DNA of 64,000 nt from Cavia porcellus. Its lineage: Eukaryota > Chordata > Mammalia > Rodentia > Caviidae. Both the position numbers and the translations under genes were made by a program. The notes below the pieces were generated by a model that saw only the letters and a list, made by a program, of their open reading frames with translations, was not told the DNA's origin and did not search any database. Every line of letters starts with the position of its first letter. The stretch's first letter is position 1. Positions 58,101 through 64,000 of the stretch are shown one piece after another. The stretch covers positions 6,345,701 to 6,409,700 of the forward strand of contig NW_026947514.1 of NCBI RefSeq assembly GCF_034190915.1, written 5' to 3'.

Positions 58101-58970
58101 AGTTGTATCTGCATTTTCATTTTCTTTTAGGTATTGTTTAATTTCTTCTTTAATTTCTTCTGTGACCCACTGATTACTCAAGAGTGTGTTATTTAGTTTC
58201 CATGTGTTTGCGGAATTTTTGCAGTATCCTTTGTCATTAATTTCTAATTTCAGAGCGCTATGATCCGATAATATGCAAGGGATGATTTCAACTCTTTTGC
58301 ATTTGCTTAAATATGTTCTGTGAGCTAATATATGGTCTATTTTAGAAAATGATCCATGTACTGCTGAGAAGAATGTGTATTCTGATGTTGTTGGGTGGAA
58401 CATTCTGTATATGTCTATCAAACCCATTTGTTCACAGGTGTGATTCAGTTCTGTTATTTCTTTGCTCATTTTCTGTCTGGTTGATCTGTCCCTTGGTGTC
58501 AGTGGTGTATTAAGGTCTCCTGTTACAATTGTGTTACTGATAATTTGAGTTTTCATTTCTGTTAATAATTGTTTTATATAACTGGGTGCTCTGGAGTTTG
58601 GTGCGTATATATTTAAGATAGTTATCTCTTCCTCTTGGAGTTTTCCCCTTACGAGTATGTAGTGACCTTCTTTGTCCTTTATGGTCATTGTTGGTTTAAA
58701 GTTCACGTTGTCTGCAAACAGAATGGCTACTCCTGCCTTTTTTTGGATTCCTGCTGCATGAAGAATTGTTTTCCATCCTTTGACTTTCAGTCTGTGAGTA
58801 TCTTTCTGGGTTAGATGGGTTTCCTGTAAACAGCATAAGGTTGGATTTTGTTTCTTGATCCATTCTGCTAGTCTGTTTCTTTTGATTGGTGCATTGAGAC
58901 CATTTACATTAATGGTTATTACTGTTAAATGCTGGTTAATTGTAGGAATGTTATCTCTCTGCTGTTGCAT
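55134..58970 (-). CDS. L1 ORF2 protein: endonuclease-reverse transcriptase, intact
   Basis: A single uninterrupted frame of 1278 codons, the usual size of mammalian L1 ORF2p (about 1275-1280). The N-terminal apurinic/apyrimidinic-like endonuclease (residues 1-245) keeps the family's catalytic set: N21 in 'NVNGL', E50 in 'QETHL', D152 and N154 in 'GDLNTP', D213 in 'KIDHIL', and D237-H238 in 'LSDHS'. The reverse transcriptase domain has its active-site F707-A-D-D710 in '[10 protein letters not shown]'. The C-terminal CX3CX7HX4C motif is complete at C1136, C1140, H1148 and C1153. The ATG lies about 30 bp after the ORF1 stop, the normal dicistronic arrangement in which ORF2 is reached by reinitiation. 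ORF2p nicks DNA at TTTT/AA-like sites and copies its RNA in place. Here the upstream ORF1 is broken and the 5' UTR is missing, so expression would depend on outside transcription. Activity is untested. Confidence 0.95.
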   Translation of the reverse strand: MQQQRDNIPTINQHLTVITINVNGLNAPIKRNRLAEWIKKQNPTLCCLQETHLTQKDTHRLKVKGWKTILHAAGIQKKAGVAILFADNVNFKPTMTIKDKEGHYILVRGKLQEEEITILNIYAPNSRAPSYIKQLLTEMKTQIISNTIVTGDLNTPLTPRDRSTRQKMSKEITELNHTCEQMGLIDIYRMFHPTTSEYTFFSAVHGSFSKIDHILAHRTYLSKCKRVEIIPCILSDHSALKLEINDKGYCKNSANTWKLNNTLLSNQWVTEEIKEEIKQYLKENENADTTYRNLWDAMKAVLRGKFIALSSHIRKTERIQVNNLMLHLKQLEKEEQVKPKAKRRVEIIRIRAEINAIETKKTIQRINESKSWFFERINKIDKPLANLIKKRKEKAQIHAIRNEKGEITTDPIEIQRIINTYFENLYSQKFDNTEEIDRFLEAYEVPKLDQEDIKLLNNPISANEIENVIGSLPTKKSPGPDGFTAEFYKKYKEDLMPTLLKLFNEIEREAILPKSFLEANITLVPKPEKDPTIKENYRPISLMNTDAKILNKILANRIQQIIKKIIHHDQVGFIPGMQGWFNIRKSINVIHHINKAKNKNHMIISIDAEKAFDKVQHLFMIRTLQKIGINGLYLNIIKAIYDKPTASIILNGQKLKAFTLKSGTRQGCPLSPLLFNIVLEVLARAIRQEREIKGVKIGKEEVKLSLFADDMILYIEDPLNSIEILLDTINKFSNVAGYKINTQKSIAFLYTNNKITEREIRETGLFTLASKKMKYLGITLTKEVKDLYSENYNTLKKEIEDDLRKWKDIPCSWIGRTNIVKMAILPKLLYRFNATPIEIPSTYLIDLEKSLLNFIWNQKRPRIAKAILSSKDKAGGITIPDLKLYYKATVVKSTWYWNQNRAEDQWNRLEDTTTTTNTLNHLIFDKGAKQVHWKNDSLFNKWCWKNWLSICRKLKLDPCLSPCTKLKSKWVKDLNIKTETLNLLEDKIGRNLGDIGVGKEFMNRTQTAREILPRINNWDHFLLKSFCMSKEISSIVKRKPTNWEKILVNSLSDKGLLSKTYKELKKLRPPKFKDPIQKWASEMNMQFSDEEMQMANKYMKKCSSSLVIREMQIKTTLRYHLTPERMARIKKTDNKCWRGCGEKGTLLHCWWECRLVQPLWRSVWRFLKKLGLEIPFIPAIPLLGIFPEELKASYHSDICAPMFIAAQFVIARSWKQPKCPSTEEWIKKLWYFYTMEYYSAIKKDHIEIFINKWAQLETILISEINQSRMCEYRIVSLM

Positions 58971-58999
58971 CTTTATCTTTCGGTTCTGTTTAATTATTT

Positions 59000-59969
59000 G
59001 CTTTGCTTAGTGGTTTTTTCCTTTGTGTATCTAAACTGTCTTTCAATATTTTTTGCAGGGTTGGTTTGGTGTTCATGAAGTTCTTCAGCTGTTCTTTGTC
59101 ATGGAAGTATCATATTGCACCATCTATTTTGAATGATAGTTTTGCAGGATATATCAGTCTTGGTTGGAAATCATTTTGCTTTAGGATCTGGAATACTTCA
59201 CTCCATGCTCTTCTTGACTTTATCGTTTGTGCTGAGAAGTCTGCTGTGATTCTGATAGGTTTTCCTTTATAAGTGATTTGTCTTTTCTCTCTGACAGCTT
59301 TTAATAATCTATTCTTGTGTTAGATTTCTGGGATGGTGACTATTATATGCCTGGGTGTAGTTTTATTTTGGTTATGACTGTTTGGAGTTCTATATGCTTC
59401 ACTGATCCTGATGTCAGTTTCTGATCTCATGCTTGGGAAATTTTCAGCTATTACTTCTCTAAATATCCTCCTGACATCCTTCATGTTGTCTCCCTCTCTT
59501 TCATTAATCCCTATCATTCTTATGTTATTCTTCTTTGCATCGTCTTGCAGTTGTTGAATTGTTGTTTCCTGGTTCCTTGTTATTTTCAAAAGATCTTTCC
59601 TTTCCTGTTCACTAGCTGCAATCCTGTCTTCAAGGTCTGAAATTCTATCTTCACTTTCATTAAGGCGGTTTTTACAACTTTCAGTGGAGTTTTTTATTTC
59701 CTGTATATCTCTGTGCATCTGCATTATGTATTCTGTTTGTTTCTTATATTGCTCGTCTAGGGATTCTATCTTTTTGTTTAGTTCCTCCAATTTTTTTATC
59801 TGTGTTTTCTTTAGATATATTTAGAATCTCTTTCATTTCTTTTATCATTTCTTCTTTTATCTGGGAGATTATTTCGAGTTTGAATTTCTTTAAAGCTTCC
59901 TGGAGTTGCTTGTCAATTTCAGTGGCTATTGTGTCCGATATATGAGGTGGATTGGATATATTTTCTTCT
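59000..59969 (-). pseudogene. L1 ORF1 protein gene, truncated and broken
   Basis: ORF1p is the RNA-binding trimer that packages L1 RNA: coiled coil, RRM and C-terminal domain. The remnant preserves the coiled coil ('SLDEQYKKQTEYIMQMHRDI'), the RRM ('NIRMIGINEREGDN') and the C-terminal domain. It has four defects. About 25 N-terminal codons are lost by 5' truncation. A seventh A (T7 at 59,791-59,797 on the plus strand) replaces the six in the second L1 and shifts the frame. A TAA at 59,320-59,322 stands where the second L1 has a glutamine codon. A TGA at 59,110-59,112 stands where it has arginine. The last codons up to the natural stop near 59,000 are otherwise readable. It cannot make a full ORF1p. 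Confidence 0.9.
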
Positions 59970-59985
59970 TTTCCCCATAAATTTT
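59970..59985. repeat. right target-site duplication of L1
   Basis: 'tttccccataaatttt', partner of 53,885-53,901. Lies immediately beyond the point where similarity to the other L1's ORF1 stops. Confidence 0.9.
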
Positions 59986-60100
59986 GTCCTGCCCCAAAAC
60001 TAACACCTTTCTGAAAACACTGTACTGTTATAAGATTTCTATCCCAAATGTACGTGAAGCCTTCCTAAGCATGTTTTATTAAAACACATTTTCTGGCACA
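59986..60100. other. pre-insertion sequence between the two L1s
   Basis: Unique-looking sequence. Its exact border with the 5' end of the second L1 is unclear. Confidence 0.4.
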
Positions 60101-60490
60101 ACCCCAAGCCCTGGGAGATTTTAAGATCATCTCTTCTAGTGCTCAAGGACCCACCCAGAGCCCAGGCATACTAGACTAGCCTTGGGAGGTTTGGTAGACC
60201 AACTATATAATGGCCAGTGACCTTCTTCGATTACAGGATTTGAGAGCAGGTGAAGTGAGTTCCAGGGCATTGGTCTTTTCCAGGGGAGAGCTTTAGCCCA
60301 CCATCCACAGTGGTTAGGTGCCTGCCTAGCTACCTGGAACACTGAAAGTGGCACAGGAAGGCCTTAGGGCCTAACTAGACCAGGCTCAGCAAGCTCCATT
60401 CAGTCCCAGGAGCCTAAGGTATAGGAGACGATTTCCAATACATCCAGGGGAAACCTTAGAACAACACTTGAAACACAGAAATATAGGAAA
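60101..60490 (+). promoter_or_regulatory. probable L1 5' UTR / internal promoter
   Basis: GC-richer than the A-rich L1 body and directly upstream of the second L1's ORF1 ATG, as expected of an L1 5' UTR, which contains an internal polymerase II promoter. The 5' border and promoter activity are inferred; no canonical motif was identified. Confidence 0.5.
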
Positions 60491-61535
60491 ATGACAAAGC
60501 AAAAGACCAAAATAGAATCTCAAACCTCCAGCCTATCCCAAGAAACCTCAGGAGCTATGTATGTAGAAGAAAATATATGCTATACACCTGAAATATCTGA
60601 AATAATAGCAACTGAAATAAAGAAGCAACTACTGGAAGCTTTAAAGGAATTCAAACTAGAAATAATCTCCCAGGTAAAAGAAGAAATGATAAAAGAAGTG
60701 AAAGAGATGCTGAACATATCTAAAGAAGACACAATTAAAAAATTGGAAGAACTAAATAAACTGGTAGAATCCCTGGATGAACAATATAAGAAAGAAACAG
60801 AATACATAAAGCAGATGCAAAGAGATATAAAGGAAATCAAAAATTTCATTGAAAGCTGTAAAAACTGCCTCAATGAAAGTGAAGATAGAATTTCAGAGCT
60901 CAAAGACACAATTGCAGCTAGTGAACAGGAAAGGAAAGATCTTTTAAAAATAACAAAAAAATCAGGAAATAACAATTCAACAGCTGCAAGATGATGCAAA
61001 GAAAAACAGCATATGATTGATAGGGATAAATGAAAAAGAAGGGGACAACATAAAGGATGTCTTGAGGGTACTTAGAGAAGTAATAGCTGAAAATTTCCCA
61101 AACATGACAATGGAAACTAACATCAGGATCAGTGAAGCATATGGAACTCCAAATATCCATAAGAAAAACAAAACTACACCCAGACATATAATAATCATCA
61201 TCCCAGAAATCCAACATAAGAATATTAAAAGCTGTCAGAGAGAAAAGACAGGTCACCTATAAAGGAAAATCCATCAGAATCATAGCAGACTTCTCAGCAC
61301 AAACAATAAAGTCAAGAAGAGCATGCAGTGAAGTATTTCAGATCCTAAAGGAAATGATTTCCAACCTAGACTGATGTACCCTGCAAAACTGTCCTTCAAA
61401 ATTGATGGAGAAATAAGATACTTCCATGACAAGTAACAGCTGAAGAACTTCATGATCACCAAGGCAACCCTGCAAAGAATACTGAAAGACAGTTTAGATA
61501 CACTTAGTAAAAAACCACTAAGCAAAGCAGACAAT
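60491..61535 (+). pseudogene. L1 ORF1 protein gene, frameshifted
   Basis: Starts at the ATG of 'MTKQKTKIES' and reads ~155 codons through the coiled coil ('SLDEQYKKETEYIKQMQRDI'). An extra A in an A7 run near 60,955-60,962 then shifts the frame. The RRM ('MIGINEKEGDN') continues in another frame from about 61,017, and a 5-base deletion near 61,225 relative to the first L1 shifts it again. The C-terminal domain persists only as decayed sequence up to 'cagacaattaa' at about 61,535. The retained N-terminus shows what the first L1 lost. Confidence 0.88.
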
Positions 61536-61549
61536 TAAACAGAATGGAA

Positions 61550-64000
61550 AGATAAAGATTCAACAATAGAAAAATAACATGTCAATAATAAATAATATAT
61601 AATAGTTATAACCATTAATGTAAATGGTCTCAGTGCCCCAATTAGACTGGCAGAATAGATCAAGAAACAACATCCAACCTTATGCTGTCTATAAGAAGCC
61701 CATCTAACCCAAAAGGATACTCACAGCCTGAAAGTCAAATGATTGAAAACAATATTTCATGCAACAGGAACTAAAAACAAAAGTGAGGGTAGCTATTCTG
61801 TTTGCAGACAATGTGACCTTCAAACCAATAATGATCAGAAGAGATAAAGAAGGTCATTATATACTGGTTAGGGGAAAACTTCAAGAGAAAGAGATAACAG
61901 TCTTGAATATGTATGCACCACATTCCAGAGCACTCAGTTATATAAAGCAAGTATTAACAGAAATGAAAAACCAAATTAGCAGTAACACAGTTATAGCAGG
62001 AGACCTTAACACACCATTGACACCAAGGAACAGATAAACCAGACAGAAAATCTGCAAAGAAATAACAGAACTGATTCACACATGTGAACAAATGGACTTG
62101 ATAGATATATACAGAGTGTTCCATCCAACAACATCATAATACATATTCTTCTCAGCAGTACATGGGACATTCTCTAAAATAGACCATATATTAGCCCACA
62201 GAACATATTTAAGTAAATGCAAAAGAGTTGAAATTATCCCATTCATGTTATCGAATCATGGCACCATGGAATTAGAAATTAATGATAAAAGATACAGAAA
62301 AAATCCCACAAATACATAGAAACTGAGTAACACACTGTTGAGTTACAGGGGAAATTAAAGAAGAAATTAAACAATACCTACAAGCAAACGAAAATACAAA
62401 TAGAACCTACCGGAATCTGTGGGATGCAATGAAAGCTGTCCTCAGAGGCAAATTTATTGCACTGAGTTCCCACATCAGGAAAACAGAACGAATACAAATA
62501 AATAACCTGATGCTATACCCTAAACATCTAGAAAAAGAAGAGCAAGTCAAGCCCAAGACCAAAAGGAGGGAGGAAATTATAAAAATCAGAGCAGAAATTA
62601 ATACAATAGAGACTAAGAAAACAATCCAAAGAATCAATGAATCACAGAGTTGGTTCTTTGAAAGAATAAGTAAAATTGATAAGCCCCTAACCAACTTTAT
62701 TTTAAAAAGGGAAGAAAAAGCTCAAATTCATACAATAAGGAATGAAAAAGGTGAAATCACTACAGACTGTAGAAATACAGATCACCAACAAATATTTCAA
62801 AAACCTCTACTCTCATGGGTTTGATAACACAGAAGAAATAGACAGATTCCTAGAAACATAATGAAGTACCAAGACTAGGTCAAGAAGAGGTAAAACTGCT
62901 GAATAACCCAATTTCTATCAATGAAATTAAGTCCTTACCTACAAAGAAGAGCCCAGACCCAGACAGATTCACTGCAGAATTCTACAAGAAATACAAAGAA
63001 GACTTAATGCCAACACTCCTCAAACTCTTCAATGAAATTGAAAGGGAAGAAATTCTTCCTAAGTCATTCCTGGAAGCAAATATTACTCTAGTGCCAAAAC
63101 CTGAAAAAAACCCAACTGAAAAAGAGAATTACAGGTCAATCTCCCTAATGAACAGAGATACAAAAATCCTCAATAAAATATTGGCAAATAGGATGCAACA
63201 AATCATCAAGAAGTTTATACACCATGACCAAGTGGGATTTATCCCAGGCATGCATGAATGGTTCAACATATGTAAATCAATAAATGTAATCTACCACATC
63301 AATAAAACCCAAAGTAAGAATCACATGATCATTTCTATAGATGCATCAAAAGCTTTTGATAAGGGCCAACATGCATTTATAAGAACCTTACAGAAAATTG
63401 GAATAGATGGTCTTTACCTCAATATAATAAAGGCCATCTATGACAAACCAACACCCAGTAGCATACTAAATGGCCAAAAGCTAAAGGCCTTTATCTTAAA
63501 ATGAGGCACAAGACAAGGATGTCCCTTATCACTGCTCCTATTTAATATAGTACTGGAAATACTAGCCAGAGCAATTAGGCAAGAGAGAGAAATAAAAGGG
63601 GTAAAGATAGGAAGAGAAGAATTTAAATTATCATTATTTGCAGATGACATGATACTTTACATAGAAGACTCCCAAAACTCCATTGAAAGACTCCTAAATA
63701 TAATACATGAATTCAGCAATGTAGCTGGATACAAAATCAATACTCAAAATCAACAGCATTCCTAGACACTAACAACAAAATCACAGAAAGAAATAAGAAA
63801 AGACACACTCTTCACACTAGAAACCAAAAAAATAAAAAATTTAGAAATTATTCTCATGAAAGTAGTGAAACATCTATACAGGGAAAATTATAATACACTG
63901 AAAAAAGAAATTGAAGAGGATCTCAGAAAATGGAAAGACATCCCTTGCACATGGATAGGAAGAATAAATATTGTGAAAATGGCCATTCTCCCAAAACTGT
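61550..64000 (+). pseudogene. L1 ORF2, multiply disrupted, partial
   Basis: Endonuclease and reverse transcriptase sequence is recognisable in pieces: '[14 protein letters not shown]' and '[12 protein letters not shown]' (61,759-62,037), '[20 protein letters not shown]' (62,429 onward) and '[18 protein letters not shown]' (63,007-63,504). The '[12 protein letters not shown]' active-site motif near 63,639-63,674 lies after a TGA at 63,502-63,504. An early TAG replaces the conserved tryptophan codon of 'AEWIKK' near 61,655, and many frameshifts follow. Not functional. Confidence 0.92.

Larger units (their letters stand above)
53898..59969 (-). mobile_element. L1 LINE, ~6.07 kb, 5'-truncated, with intact ORF2
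   Basis: A minus-strand L1 insertion. In sense order it has a truncated ORF1 (59,969 to about 59,000), a ~30-bp spacer, ORF2 (58,970-55,134), a ~1.2 kb AT-rich 3' UTR, an AATAAA signal (53,932-53,937) and a poly-A tail (53,898-53,931). Matching target-site duplications flank both ends. Compared with the second L1 at 60.5 kb the 5' UTR and about the first 25 codons of ORF1 are missing, so the element has no promoter of its own. Clean duplications, an A tail and an open ORF2 point to relatively recent insertion. L1s move by target-primed reverse transcription and also mobilise the ID and B1-dID SINEs. Confidence 0.95.
60491..64000 (+). mobile_element. second L1 LINE, decayed, runs off the window
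   Basis: Plus-strand L1 of the same broad lineage as the minus-strand copy, aligned from ORF1 to the middle of ORF2. Accumulated indels and stops show it is clearly older than its neighbour. It is cut by the window end about two thirds through ORF2, so its 3' end and target duplication cannot be checked. With the other L1 it forms a head-to-head inverted pair. Confidence 0.93.

Noticed and set aside
53898..64000. The two L1s as products of a single twin-priming event
   Set aside because: Twin priming yields an inverted 5' segment that does not duplicate the rest. Here both copies cover the same ORF1 and ORF2 regions, differ greatly in decay, and the first has its own target duplications.

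Overview
The window is nuclear DNA from a placental mammal, most likely a rodent outside the mouse/rat group. The evidence is its retroposon content: tRNA-like ID SINEs, dimers of a B1 (7SL-derived) unit followed by an ID unit (the B1-dID arrangement reported from squirrels, dormice, beavers and relatives), ERVL-MaLR solo LTRs, MIR and L2 relics, and two L1 LINEs. The exact family cannot be read from the sequence. Apart from L1 proteins I find no convincing protein-coding gene, no canonical RNA gene and no prokaryotic feature. It looks like an intergenic or intronic region.

Layout. 1-13.7 kb is mostly single-copy sequence with a few simple repeats. It contains several AT-rich, homeobox-motif-rich blocks (about 1.4, 3.5, 4.2, 5.5 and 6.2 kb) that look like candidate conserved non-coding elements, and a decayed mariner transposase remnant near 12.7 kb. 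13.7-20.5 kb carries an L1 3' end, a B1, an L2, MaLR LTRs and a ~0.78 kb CAC/ATC satellite. 20.5-30.5 kb is unique sequence with SINEs, MaLR LTRs and an ancient L1 fragment. 30.7-32.2 kb is a solo LTR with perfect 5-bp target-site duplications, split by an inverted copy of the same LTR, giving a large imperfect palindrome. 32.9-42 kb has more MaLR LTRs, a degenerate GGAT minisatellite, a well-preserved class-I-like solo LTR with 4-bp duplications (40.1 kb) and another possible conserved block (36 kb). 42-53.8 kb is mainly unique sequence with MIRs and SINEs.

The right end is dominated by two L1 elements arranged head to head. The first (53,898-59,969, minus strand) has a poly-A tail, target-site duplications, an uninterrupted 1278-codon ORF2 with all expected endonuclease, reverse transcriptase and Cys-motif residues, and an ORF1 that is 5'-truncated and carries one frameshift and two stop codons. 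The second (about 60.1 kb to the window end, plus strand) keeps its ORF1 start and probable 5' UTR but is riddled with frameshifts and stops. Together they form a multi-kilobase inverted repeat with a ~0.6 kb spacer.

No new multi-gene system is present. The observations most worth following are the uneven damage in the first L1, the head-to-head L1 inverted repeat, the self-nested LTR palindrome, and the candidate regulatory blocks. Family assignments rest on recognising consensus features by eye; no database search was run.
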